In this document: positions 16,599-28,188 of the stretch, in pieces | Numbering within the stretch: position 1 is the stretch's first letter | Layout: each line of letters begins with the position of its first letter | NCBI GenBank assembly: GCA_018398765.1 | Contig: JAHBMJ010000232.1 | Coordinates: forward strand, 1 to 28,478 | Source of the DNA: Chromera velia | Taxonomy: Eukaryota > Sar > Chromeraceae | DNA length: 28,478 bases | Direction: 5' to 3' | Notes under the pieces: generated by a model | What the model was told of the DNA's origin: nothing | The model's database searches: none | What the model saw: only the letters and a program-made list of their open reading frames with translations | Translations under genes and position numbers: made by a program

Positions 16599-19500
16599 CT
16601 ATCGGGGGCAGACAGAGAGCCGATGAATAAAATCATCTACACACCGGCAGCAGGCTTTATAGATGCACAGCTTTCTATCAGAGCAACCAACAGGTAGCCC
16701 ACCTTGCCCGCCCATCGAGTTGTATGTCAGCATGCGCAAAAAAGAAGAGATTGAGCCATCCGTAACCAACAGGGCAGAACGGGGAAGGGTAGAGACAGAA
16801 GGAACACCAGAGGACGACTTGCTGCATAAGAGGAAGACAAACATACGGCGGGAGGACGGGAAGTCGCGCTGCAGAGGGGTGAGTCTAGCAAGGAGGAGAA
16901 AGTGAGAGGAAGATTGCCCATCATCCTCAGAAGCCTTCATGCATTCCTTTGCAACTGTTTGTCTCACCTTGCCCTTGAAGAAAAGTGAGCCGGTGCCTTG
17001 TGCCCTATGACCATACTGCCTGCGTTGGGAAGACAGATCGGGCTCGACCCTTAGCGAGCGGACAGAAATCAAATCAGCCCAATGAAGCAGCCTGTCTATA
17101 AACCTTATGAATTGTTGGCAGCAGTTATTCTTCCAGACATGCAACATGGCTGCAGGAATAGTATGTGTTGTGATGGAAAGAGAGTGCCACCAGTCAGCCA
17201 CGCGGGAGCAGAGAAGGGCTTTGCAGGGAAGAAGACCAAGGATGCAAAGAGAGGGCAGGCGGAGGCTGCAAGCAGACAAATGACCATACTAACGGGCAAA
17301 CCGAAGCTACAAAGCATCAAAAGCGAGCAGGTCTGCATCCCGTACTGGCAGACATTCAAGGCAGTAGAGCGCTACGGGGGTCCAGCAGGCTCTAAAGACT
17401 GTTACCTGCGCGTCAATACTGAGCGGGCCCATACTCACAATCAACCCAATTACCCCTCCTAAAGCTCACGAAGCAGAAGCAATACGGGACTCAATTGTCT
17501 TGTTCAAGTACCCCCTTTCAAAGAAAACACACCCCAGATATTTGTATTCGGATGTCTATTCAACTTCCCTCCCACCATACATGACTCTACCTGCAGACTG
17601 CCCCAGAGCCAAGGCAGACAGGCGTAAGATTTTCGTTTTCTTTAAGTTCACAGTCAATCCCCATTCCTTGCAATACCCTTCCAAGGCTGAGAACTTCTTT
17701 TGCAGATCTGAGACGGAATGAGCAAGGAAACAGAGATCATCCACATACCCCAGACTGCCTAAGATACAGTTGTCAAGGAGGACAGGTTCGGGCTCTCTCT
17801 CGGGCTCCTTGATGCTGCCTTTCCCCATTCTGCTGTCTGACCATCCTGCTTCTTCTGCTTCTCTGTCTACGGCCCCCTCGTTCTTACTAACTGAACATAC
17901 ACGGGGAAGGTCATTGATATAGATAAGAAAGAGAATGGGAGAGAGAGCATCACCTTGTTTTACCCCAGTGCCCTCCCAAAAACACAAAGAGTCCCCGTCT
18001 ACCTTTCCCCAGACCTCCCTGTATATTTCACAAATCATACACACATCTGCCTCACACACACCTTCTTTTCTCAGTTTCTGAATTAACTTACCTCTCGGCA
18101 CAGTGTCAAAGGCTTTGGAGAAATCAACAAAGCCTGCCAGCAGAGCTTTCTTTTTCTTTTTAGAGGAGAGAATGGCAGAGACAAGCGCGCCTACTCCTTC
18201 TTTCGTTCCCACCCCTTGTCTGAAACCTGACTGCCTGACGTTAAGCTCAACTTGAGAGCGCACACGGCCATCCATCAGCAAACCAAAAAGTTTTGCGAAA
18301 GGGTTGACAACATGAATAGGCCTCCATTCATTGGGAGAGGGAGAGGCAGGGCCTTTAAAGACAGAGCAGATACGCAGCATATTCCAGGAGGAAGGCCAGC
18401 AAGCAAAGATATGCATACAATACAATAAAATAAAAAGAAAAAAACGAGAGAGCGCCGAGTGCGTAAAATAAAGGTCAAGCTAAGCGAGGGAGATTCTTTT
18501 AAGGCCAGAGGCTTTCTTTCTATTCATTTTCTTTAGAGCAGAAGAGATTTGATGGAAAGAGAAGGGCAAAATAGAAGGGTGGAAAGGGGGAGGGGCAGGT
18601 GGGGCCCGGAGGGCGGAAGGGAGAGGCTCTTCATTCTTGTCTTCAAACACCCCCGCCCAATAATTCGAGAACTCACGTGGAGAAGGACGGGAGGCTCTCC
18701 CAGTTGAGGCAGCTTTTTTCTTTCTCCTCCAAATAGCAAACGGGTCTTTTAACAACTCTTCTTATACCCTCCGGGCTTGTGCCCTCTCCCATGCAATTCT
18801 CTTTCTTTTGAACAGAGTACGACGGACCCGGAGAAGCCTCTGCAGTCTATCGAACTCTATTCCCCTTCCATTCCCATCTCTCACTAGCTTCCATCTCTTG
18901 TCTGCCTCTCTAACCTCTTTCTGTAAAGCTTTACATTCCGAATCAAACCATGCCTTTCTCTTTGATCGTCTACCTTCTGGGCCAGGCCCCTTGTCCCCTG
19001 TCTGCTTGATTGGCCCTACCAGCACACGCGACCATTCCTCAACTAACCTGTGCAGACATGCACGATCGTCACCGCCCTCCGAAGTCAGCCCTGGTTGGGG
19101 ATGCGGGGATACTGGGGGAGGTAGAGGAGCAGGCGGCTCCTCAAATGGTTCGATCTGCTCATGATAGGCCCACAAGCCAGGCCATCAATCCTCAGCAAAC
19201 GATTTCACCGCTGCTGCAAGCGATGCGATTTCTTCATCAGAGACTGGGGCTGTGCGGTTTGAACAGAAAAAGGGAGGACAATCAGAGAGGTTTTGGTGGG
19301 GTGGGAGAGCATCTTCAGATTCAGGTTCGGCCGAGGGAGGGGAGAAGGAGAAGGAAACGGTCACATGGTCGGGGGAGGCAATACCATCAAAGTTAACCTC
19401 CCAATCAGAAACCCTCTGTATAGTAGATGGATCAGTAAGTATGTAATCAATGAGGGAAGTGGGCGTAGACATGCTGCTCTGTCTGGAATAGTAAGTGCAC

Positions 19501-21113
19501 TCACCAGGAAAAACAAAGGACTCTCCCCCTGCTTCTCCTGTCAGTCCATTCAAAGGAATAAGATTCGTATCACTACAAATTTGAATAAAGTCCCTCCCAC
19601 TGCGGTCAACGTCTTTGCTGCACTGAGATGTGCAGACAAACGAGGGTCTGTCAGGCTTCTCCGAGCCCTCATCATTTTCTCCCCTCCCATCAACCCCCCC
19701 AGAATCCCTCGGCAGGAGGAGGAGATCTGCATGGGACCACAAAAGATTTTTGGGGATGAGGCTGCCTGAGTGTGCATTGAAATCCCCTATCACCACCCTC
19801 AGGCTGTCTGCCTCAAGAAGGACCCCCCCAAATACATCCTTCAAGAGGTCAGGGACCCTACTGTCCCTATGATCGGACCAGGACCTAGGAAGGTAAAGAC
19901 CGAATACATGCACCCTGCGCCCACCTACTGTAATCTTTACTTTAACTAGACTCGGGCCCACAAGGGAGATTTTGGGTTTCAGCTCGCTCCACCATTCCTT
20001 TTTTATAAGCACACAAACACCCCTACTCCTGCCGTCCCTATCATGGGCTGCTCTGCGCATACCTAATTACTGCCGGTACCACTCACGGTGGCTGAAGTTT
20101 TTGCCTTTCCACCCCCCACAAGAGATGTCCCTCATTACATCCATTGCTTTTGTGAAGATGGCTAGGTCAGGATCTTTCTCGGCTAGCCAACAGGAAAGGG
20201 AACCGTTGTCTTCTTTACTTCTCACCCCATTCACATTCAATAATGAAAAACGGACCAAGGCATCCCTCACTCTAGCCACGGCTGCCATCTCTTTCTCTTT
20301 CTCTTTCCGCCACTCTTTCTAAAACTCCCTTCGCAGCTCTTCGCAGTGATTCAGGTTTGCTGCCGGCTCCTACGTGTGAGAGAAATTCCCGCCCCAGTCA
20401 ACCAGGTATTCCCTTTCCCCCCCTTCCCCGTTCATACGAGTATGAAGGCTTAGCACCCGCACAATCTCCCACTCCAGCTCTCGGCTGGCAGGCTCCCCTG
20501 CTTCACTCGGCTGCTGTGACGTGCCATGCTTACGGTTGCCTCCCCTGCACTTTTTCCCTTTCCCCCTGCAACGCTTCCTAACCGACCTCTCCTTCGAAAT
20601 AAAAAACATATCAGATACAAAAGATAGAACAGACAAGCCTTCACCGGAAGGAGAAGGTGCCTGACTGCAAGGGGAAGGGGGACAGGAAAGAGAATCAACA
20701 TCAGGGGTATGAAAGGACGGAGAAGAATTAAATAGAGGAGAAGAACAGTCTGACTTGCCTGCAAGGGCATTAAGCTCGCCGCCGCTCACAGATCCTTCGT
20801 CCATTACACACTCTGACAGAACATCAAAACGATTGCCATGAAAGACAGAGGGAAGGGGAGAGACAGGGGCCGAATGCCCTTTTCTACGTAGATCGAATTT
20901 CACGTCACACCATTTCAATGAATCAAGAAAGACATCGCAAGGTGTGGTGCCCGGAGAAGAACACAACTCATTGACAGAGACAGAAGACAACCAGGCACAC
21001 AAATCACATATCTCCTTTCTGAGGGCCTCCCTCTCTTTCAGGAGACCTAACAATTTCCTTTTCAGCTATGGGAGTCCAGTCGGTTCAGAGGGGGAAGGAG
21101 GACTCCTAACCAT
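16599..21113 (-). pseudogene. LINE ORF2: endonuclease and reverse transcriptase, 11 internal stops
   Basis: Single frame from a possible ATG at 21113 to a TAG at 16599. The first 250 or so residues are Ser/Pro-rich without a known domain. The endonuclease shows SLLNVNG (about 20250), VIGDFNAHSG (D at about 19784), LIDYILTD and SPDH (H at about 19367), the catalytic set of the exonuclease-endonuclease-phosphatase fold. The reverse transcriptase shows VFKGPASPSPNEWRPI, GFVDFSKAFDTVP (about 18095-18131), GVKQGDALSPILF and GYVDDLCFLA (17736-17747), so the catalytic aspartates are present. The C-terminus keeps a SSSHFLLLARLTPLQRDF segment, reminiscent of the degenerate zinc-finger tail of LINEs. 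Internal stops: TAG at 21066, 20370, 20319, 18480, 17556, 17307 and 17289; TAA at 20067 and 18762; TGA at 19185 and 17466 (lowest coordinate of each). Confidence 0.9.
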
Positions 21114-21151
21114 ATGCCCTTCCCCCCAACTCTTCCCGTCTCTATCCGAAA

Positions 21152-22215
21152 CTAATGACCAAAGCCGGGGGTAGCACCCCCGTCTCCGTTTCCCGACTCG
21201 GGTCTCACTTGCACCGGGGTCTTGAAAACCATACCACCCTTATGAGACGGCTGCGGGAGCTGTCTGGCTTGCTGTTGTTGCTATTGGGCGTACATTGCAA
21301 AGTTTAATGCAGCAGTGCTCGAGGTTTGTAGCACCACGGCTGCTACCGCATTCTGTTGTACGACCACGGCTGCCAGTGGTGAACCCATCATGTGAGAGTC
21401 GGCAGCCAAATTTTGTTGGGGCGGTATAAAGAGGAATGGGTGCTGCTGCAGTGGCGGTGCAGGTGCCCTGGGAATCGGTTGAGTGGACTCACTCACCCCT
21501 TCCTTCAGCAGAAGGGCCTGAGCCCTCTTTTTGTCCTTAGCGGATGCCCTGGCATCGCCAAGTGTGCTTTGCGTCCAGAAAATTCTGCCAGCTTTCTCTT
21601 CTTCCTCCATCTTCCTGAGCACATACTTCATAGATCCGGTGCGAACAAAGGAGAGGACATTGTACTGCACGGAGCGGTTGGAGGCGCAGGCCTTGAACAG
21701 ACCGTCAAACTCTTCCACATCTTTTTTACGTTTGAATTCAACAGTAAGTTTGGAGACCCATTTGTAGTTCTTGCTGCAGAAGATGGATTTCGCAGCGTCG
21801 TACAGCTGAGAAGAACAGGAGATCACTTCATCTATCTGGCACACTTGTCCATTGAAAGAGAGAGAAAAGGTGAGCAGGACTAAGTCTTAGTCTCTGAGGA
21901 AGGATTGGAATTGCTACCACTTCCTTACCTCATTAAGAGAGAGGCCCAGCACCATACGTAAGCGAGGGACGGGGTCTTTCTCCTCATCAGAGGGCTGAAG
22001 ACTCAGCACGGATGATTCGATCTTCTCAATTGACTTCTCATATTTCTCAACCCTTCTCTCATTCTGACCAATCCGGTTATCAAGGTTGTCAATCTGTTTT
22101 ATAACGATATCAAATCTGCCGTCGAAGTACTCCCTCTGAAAAGCTGTCTGTTGGTCAAACAGTGCTTTTATTTTAGGAAGGGTGGCCCCCCCGTTGCCAG
22201 AGGGGAGATCAAAGC
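21152..22215 (-). pseudogene. LINE ORF1, RNA-binding coiled-coil protein, 3 internal stops
   Basis: Reads from about 22215 (no ATG before the AT-rich boundary) to a TAG at 21152. An N-terminal coiled coil (around DNLDNRIGQNERRVEKYEKS) is followed by an RRM-like region ([19 protein letters not shown]) and a Gln/Pro/Ala-rich tail. This is the usual layout of ORF1 proteins that coat the retrotransposon RNA. Internal stops are TAG 21914-21916, TAA 21887-21889 and TAG 21281-21283; the last sits inside a run of glutamines (Q-stop-QQQQ). The start of ORF2 overlaps its end. Function is inferred from position and architecture. Confidence 0.75.
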
Positions 22216-23547
22216 CACTAAGAGTTAATTATTAATTTATTAATAATTATTTATTAATTTTATTTGAAGTTATTATAATTAATGTGTTATTTTGCCCGGA
22301 GCTAGGTCTGACGGTTATAGACATTCATTCATTTAATCTAGTATCTAATTATTATATTAAATTCATTGCAAATCTTTATAAAATTGTTATAATAATACAT
22401 TTTTAATACCCCAGCTAAGCTCTAATCTAGTATTAAATCTAGGCTCTAGTAGTGATTCGATCGGGTCTATAATTGTGTAATAATACAGTCAGCACAGGGA
22501 AGGATCGAAAGAGGTAGAGTGCTGACTGCCTATCACTTAGGAAGAAAGAGAGTCGAGTGGAATGGAAAGATGGATGGAGATATAGGTAGACGGTATAAAA
22601 GAATGTACCGTAAAGATCAGTGGGAGAGCTATAAATATACCTAGGGAACTTGGGGATGTCCCAACGGAGAAATCTCGTGCAGAGACTTAGAGAGAGATCT
22701 CGTACAGAGAAGTCTGTTCGACAAGGACTCTTTGCTAGTACCTTGTATTGATTGTTTATAATGCTTTGTTTGCTTGCATGCATAAGATTGCATGCATTTG
22801 TACTGCATGCATGGATTTACTGCGGATCAATACAGTATCGAGTGCCCCAGCATGCCCGATTGATTGGCTTGCATGGGCGTGGTGCGTACGTGCGGAGGCC
22901 ACGGCTTAATGCTTGGGCCTTTCTATAGTCGTGAGTGCAGTGGTTACATAGGTGACACTTTACGATTGGGTATGAGCAGACCCGGGAGAGAAAGGGGCAA
23001 GGAAATAATTGTGGGAGTTACTAGCAAGGTTACTAGGAGTTACAGTGGGACAGCTTGAAGGCAGACCCCGAATAACCCCGGAAGCGCTCTGAGTAGCGCT
23101 CTAAAAATTATTTGAGAGCTTTGTATTTCATTATACTCAGCTGAATTCGCTAAACATTGTCAGTGTCTCTCTGACTCGCTGTTTTTTGTTTTTTCTTCTG
23201 ATCTAGCCTCTGATTTCAAATCTAGTTTCAACTCAACTTTGCCATTAAAATCCGAATCTTCAGTGTACCATCTCTTGAAGTACTAGTTGAAGTAGAGCTA
23301 AGATCTTGAAGGAGACTTGCATGAACATAGATTACCAGGTCTAGTGCCAGGTGCTAGGCTCCGACGGCTATAGTCATTCATTCATTCAATGACCGCTCTA
23401 TTGCTTGGAATTTGTTCTAGATCCACTGCATTTCTATTTCGATTTTTGTATACTTACTTATTTACTTAATAGAGCATAAAATGATCGAGGTATGATTGAG
23501 CAAATTGCACCGGTTCCTAGAAATGTTTCAGAGTGGAAGTCGTTCAA
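22216..23547. other. No gene; AT-rich block and repeat motifs
   Basis: 22220-22262 and 22330-22430 are strongly AT-rich. TGCATGCAT motifs cluster at 22774-22812. A 64-codon plus frame at 22864-23058 has no recognised motif. The right end should hold the 3' untranslated region of the minus-strand nine-exon gene. Confidence 0.4.
22301..23390. repeat. Diverged direct repeat pair, about 38 bp
   Basis: GCTAGGTCTGACGGTTATAG at 22301, continuing ACATTCATTCATTTAAT, recurs at 23353-23390 as GCTAGGCTCCGACGGCTATA, continuing GTCATTCATTCATTCAAT. Differences are mostly transitions plus one indel. Spacing is 1052 bp. Confidence 0.6.
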
Positions 23548-26500
23548 TCAGCCGAACAGACTCTTCGGGCTTGGTGCTGCTTTAAAGGCGGAATGGAGGA
23601 GTGAAGCGTACTGTTGCAGGGAAGAGCGATCAGCTCGCAGTTGCCTCCACCTCCCGGCCACAGTCCTCTTGAGGACGTCCCGGGCGACCGCCACTCGTGC
23701 CAGCTGTCCAGAGGCATGCCACGACTCCAAGCGGGCCCCCAACTCAACTGCAAGAAGAGGCCGAATGAGAGGACAAACACAAAAGCAACAAAAAAAGCAT
23801 GGAACATTCAATTCGCAGAAGAGAGGCGGAAAAGCACTGGAATGCGTTTTTTCCAATGGAGAAAGCATGTCTCATTCATGAGGATTTTCTTTGCGCATTC
23901 CGTTGTCCCCCTCATCGATTCGACGGCTTTGGAACAGACCCTCGGGAGGCAACAGTGTTTCTCGCAAAATTAAAAGACATTTCAGAGGGTCTATCCATTG
24001 GAGCATCCCACTTTCACCCCCTCATTGCGAACAGAAAGGAGCAGAGAAGAATCGATCTGATTGGAGACCTTGCTCACAATCCTTCCTTCATCCTACCAGA
24101 CAGGAATGGAAGGGAACACAGCCACTCGTGCCCGTTTAAGTATTTGTCTGTCCGTCTCCGTGTCTGCTTGCTAGCCTGTCTGGCTGGCTGCCTCTTCATG
24201 TGTACAACTCACATGGGAAGGCCGCTGTGAGGTCCAAGAGAAGATCGTATACGGCAGCGGCGCAGTTCAGTTTCACGTTCTCCCTCTCTGTCTCCAGGAC
24301 CGCATCCGTTGCCTTTCCTGCAAACGCGATCGACGAGTGTCAGGTACAGTGAGATGAGATCAGGCAGGCTGGCAAAGAAAGAGCAAGAACCAGTGTGAAA
24401 ACAAAACAATAGAGACAGGGAGACAAAAGGAAAGCAGGAAGGAAAGAAAGAAACAAAAAACAGAAGAAAGAGCAGCGGGCATAGATCCATGACCGCGAAT
24501 ACACTTTTCGTCAACCTGATCGTCTTCACGCCCCTGCAGGTCCATTTATCTTCCTGCCCGACACACCAGAAATCTGCCCCACCCGTTCCTTTTTTTTGTC
24601 TCCTCCTACAATGCACCACAACAGCTGGATGGATGCAGCCCTTCGCCGAGACAGTAAGAAGAGCAGGATTCTGTTGAAGTCTTCAAACAAACAAAAAAAG
24701 AAAAGTGTCAAAACAGAGAGTGAGAAAAAAAGCCGTTCAACCGACCGTCCTTTCCAATTTTTTCGACCAAAAGAGTCAGAGACTTCTCGAGTTTTTGCAG
24801 CTCCTCCCTCTGTCTGCCGTCCCCAACCGGCTCCTCCCCTTCGTCTCCCCCCCTTCCTTTTCCCGTCGCTTTGCCCGCAGACTCCAGCGAGGCGTCGAGG
24901 AGGTCTGTGCTCCTCTCCCGGCCCTCTGCTGCTGCTTTTGTCGTTCCCGCGTCCGCAGGGACAGCCGTGGGGGGGGGCAGGTGAATGTTCAGATCGAGAA
25001 GGTACTGCAGTCAGTCAGTCAGTCAGTCAGTCAGTCAGTCACTTTAGGAGGACAATGAACACACACACAGACACACGCGCGCGCGCGCGCCCAGAGAGAG
25101 AGAGCGAGAGAGAGAGAGCGAAGGGTCCTGCAAGAATACCCAAGTACATGACGGCGAAAACCGAAGAGAACAAAGGAGCCGAGATAGACAGCCAGCCAGC
25201 CAAAAGAGTGAACATGCGAGACCTCCAATAAAAAGGAAAAGACAACGGAGCCGACCTGAAAGAGATCCCCAATCAGATCCCTGACCCAACTCGATGAATA
25301 CCCCAAAATCTCCAGAGGGGTCCGCGCTCTCTTCAGTTTCTCTGTACGGGCTGTAGCGCCTTTGAACGCGCGCTTCCATGCGAAGATTTGCATCTCCCCG
25401 TCGTCTAGATCTGTCTCTCCTCCCTGGAGAAACCGATCTGCAATCTCCGAATCTCCCAGACCCGTTCCACTCAAATGCCGAAACGCGTCCTCATGGACTT
25501 CCAGATTTCCCTTCCGAAACACACACCCTCTCTTCATATTCCCCTCTTCTTCCTCAAAATCCTCATCCTCTTCGTCTTCCTCAACGAACGGACCAGGCCA
25601 GAAGAAAAGTCGGAGCGCCTCGGCAGCAATGAAGGCGACTGAGGGAGGAGAGGCAATGAAGGGCAACACGGGTTTGACTTCCATCCGCTTCCTTCTTTCC
25701 TCTTCGGATTTCTCGTCCGGCTTCTCCTTCTCTGCAACCAGCTGTCCGTTCTCTCCCGGCATTGCAGGCATCGGCATCTTTGCCCAATCAATGTTCACGT
25801 TCGGTTTCACGGAACTCAGCCCCTCGAACTCTGCCTCTAATCTGGAGGCCCATTTCTTTTCCACACTCTTCACAGGTGCAAACACATCTGCAAGACTCTG
25901 CACTGTCTCGCGCATCGACTCTTTCCTCCCTCTCTCCACCCAGACAGAGGGAACAGATGTCTCACTCACCCCTTCCTCCTCCTCCTCTTTCCCTGCCTCG
26001 GCACAGACAGCAGAGAGGGAGGAGCGGAGACAGTGCAGGAGTGAAGCCGCAGCCTCCAGACGGATGCGCTCAGCCGCTGCGAAGGACGACCGCCGGAACT
26101 CTCTCCTCTTGCACATCGGCAGGTCCATACAGTCAAGGCGGATCTGCAGGGAGGGGGGTTGGGCAGAGGACAGACAGACAGCAACAGGGGAGGGAAGGGG
26201 GGTGGGGAGGAACGCAGACAGACAGCATCATTTGCAAACAGAAATAAAGAAATCAGAGGAGTCGATTTAAACGACTGTCGAAAGGAAGACGGAGCCCGCC
26301 CGGCTGGTCTGGTTGCATGTATGGGCATTGGAGAGTGAGAGCGCAATGATAGGAAAAACACAGACAGACAAGGCACGCCTTCCCTCTTTTTTTGCTGCTC
26401 GTCACTTTCCTCGATCAATCGATGTTTCTCACCGATCCCCTCCTTGTTTTTTTCTTTCTTCTTTCTGGTGCACCCCCATTCTTTCCGCCTTCTTACACCC

Positions 26501-28188
26501 GCACCCTCTCACCTGATTTGGAGTCTTGTTTGTCTGCCAGTAGTTGTCGACATCCGCTCTGAAGATTCTCTGGAAGTGCTCGTGAGCAGCCGCGAGGGAC
26601 GCCAGAACTTCAGCAATTCTGCAAGGACTCACGTTCACCTCTTCATTCACTTCGGTCCTTCTTCACTTGCCTGTCTTATGAGGAAACATTAGCAGAGTCA
26701 ACAAATGAGATAACAGGACACCGAAAAGAGATCGAGTGTTTTGCGTTCTTTTCTTAACCATTTCGGTAGAAATTATCGGCGTACACTTTTATGAAAGGAA
26801 ACAAACCCTCACACAGCAAGTCGCCTTTCTTCCTCTCCTCACTCCAAATGCACCCCCCGACCCACCCCAGCATTGTCAAGTCACTCACCCCCCCACACCC
26901 ACCCACTCACTCACCTGGTCGATGTTGCTCGCAACGCCACCGCAGGCTCCCGTCGTACCGCCTTCGCGCTGACCAACAGAAGGGGTGTGAGTCCCGAGGC
27001 CCCACTCGGGTGCCCCTCTCTCTCAAGGCCCCCTGCGAGGACGTGAGAGACCACCCATGCCAGGGCCCTTTCTCTCTCTGCCTCTAATTCCTCACAATCC
27101 GAAGATGAAAATCTACTCAAGGAACAAGCCAACCGACAAGCGGTGTCGACCGCATCTCTCCTCTCGTCAACAAAGGCCTCGGGGCCCGAGTGTGCACGGA
27201 GAGACGCGAACAGCGGCTCCCAGAGACGTTCTGTCTCCTTCTCCGTCTCCATCTCCGTGGCAGCAGAGACACATGAGTCCCCAGAATCCTTCTGCATACT
27301 CTTTGCATCATCTTTCTCATCAGTCTTTTCGGTTTCTTCTGCACACTTCTCTGTTTTCCTTTCCCCCTCTTCACCCCTTGCGGCATCTTCACCTGCTCCC
27401 CTTTGGATTTCCTCTTCAACGGTTTCTGTTTGCTTCTTGACCCGAGTGCAAGAGAGAAGCAGACGGGGCGGCAAGACCGACAGAAAGTTTGAGGCAGACC
27501 GCAAGGTACCGCAGGAGAAGTCCGAAATCTCCCAAAGAGTAGACTCCAGCACAGACCCACTGATGCCCCCCCCCTTTCCCCTCTTCAGACCGGAAGAAGA
27601 GGAAGAGGGCCCTTGCAGGACAGAGAGCAGTCTGCAGACATGGGCGAGAGAGTGAGACAGTGTTCCTTGAAATGTCGGCAGAGCGATAACGTAACCGCAA
27701 CCGGTTTGTCCTCGAAAAAGTAGCAGAGAGCCAAGAAAACAAATGAAGTCGTCTGAGACTGAGCTCAACAGCAGACGGTAATGCACGCAAGGAGAAAAGA
27801 AAGACAGACAAACGAGATCCCAAGGGAACGCAGGCACAAAACGAAAGCGAAGTGCAACGCGAATGCATGCGAGAAAAAAGAAACCTAGGGGAGTGAATGG
27901 AGTTCACGACCAGTTGTCGCCGAAAGAAACTGCATGCCAAAGCAAAACACTACCGTTCTCCTCTTCCTCATACAGATGCTTTGGTCTCTTCTCCTCCCCT
28001 CCTCACCTGAAGACCCCGTCTCTTCTTTGGTCTGTCCCGTCGTTGTCCCTGTCACCCGAAGCAGACGCGAAGGAAGCCGTCAGGCTCTCAGGAGCGGCCG
28101 CTATAGCCACCGCGAGGAGACGGGAGCGCAGAGCGGGGGCCGACAGAATGGACGGAAGGACGGCGGGATGGCAGAGTGCAGACACGAC
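23548..28188 (-). CDS. Large protein of unknown function, nine 3' exons (5' partial)
   Basis: Exons in transcription order: 28188-28007, 27631-26915, 26618-26513, 26143-25256, 25004-24746, 24680-24610, 24533-24494, 24317-24213 and 23747-23548 (TGA at 23548-23550). Every intron is GT-AG, and the joining phases (2, 2, 0, 0, 1, 0, 1, 1) all match, giving 855 residues without a stop; the N-terminus lies upstream or beyond the window. The protein is mostly helical by composition. Segments such as ESTLWEISDFSCGTLRSA and NCAAAVYDLLLDLTAAF would suit ARM/HEAT-like repeats, but I recognise no family. A Glu/Lys/Asp-rich linker fills the middle of exon 2 (about residues 135-185), and an acidic run (EEDEEDEDFEEEEG) lies at about 523-535. 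A conserved-looking core spans the exon 3/4 join (FRADVDNYWQTNKTPNQ, then IRLDCMDLPMCKRREFRRS). The C-terminus ends SPKSLFG. Confidence 0.8.
25007..25040. repeat. (GTCA)n microsatellite at a splice acceptor
   Basis: Eight or so CAGT/GTCA units directly abut the AG (25006-25005) that begins exon 5 of the nine-exon gene. On the minus strand the acceptor tract is therefore (GACT)n rather than a normal pyrimidine tract. Confidence 0.85.
25076..25091. repeat. (CG)8 followed by GAGA tract, intronic
   Basis: Alternating CG dinucleotides inside the intron between exons 4 and 5 of the nine-exon gene, next to an (AC)n and a (GA)n tract. Alternating purine-pyrimidine sequence of this type can adopt Z-DNA. 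Confidence 0.85.

Larger units (their letters stand above)
16599..22215 (-). mobile_element. Non-LTR (LINE) retrotransposon, near full length, inactive
   Basis: Minus-strand element with ORF1 (coiled coil plus RNA-binding-like region) overlapping ORF2 (AP-type endonuclease, reverse transcriptase and a C-terminal region). There are no long terminal repeats and no integrase or RNase H signature, so it is a target-primed type of retrotransposon. ORF1 lies in one frame and ORF2 in another, each without a single frameshift, but 14 internal stop codons silence them. The 5' side ends in an AT-rich tract at about 22220-22262, and the 3' side runs into AT-rich sequence near 16550. A target duplication could not be fixed. 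It may be slightly 5'-truncated, as ORF1 has no ATG. Confidence 0.92.

Noticed and set aside
19293..19769. 158-codon plus ORF
   Set aside because: Antisense to the LINE endonuclease domain, whose catalytic motifs are clear.
21845..21925. Intron inside LINE ORF1 (GTAAGG donor at a GAG codon)
   Set aside because: The frame continues unbroken through this stretch apart from one TAG and one TAA, and the sequence reads as protein, so two nonsense changes explain it better than an intron in a retrotransposon.
16599..22215. Stop codons reassigned to amino acids in this organism
   Set aside because: The two host genes have no in-frame stops, and both end at TGA. All three stop codons interrupt the LINE, which would require reassigning every one.
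25362..26270. 302-codon plus ORF
   Set aside because: Antisense shadow of the 888-bp exon of the nine-exon gene; Ser-rich because that exon is Glu/Arg-rich.
27143..27655. 170-codon plus ORF, Ser-rich
   Set aside because: Antisense shadow of the 717-bp exon of the nine-exon gene.
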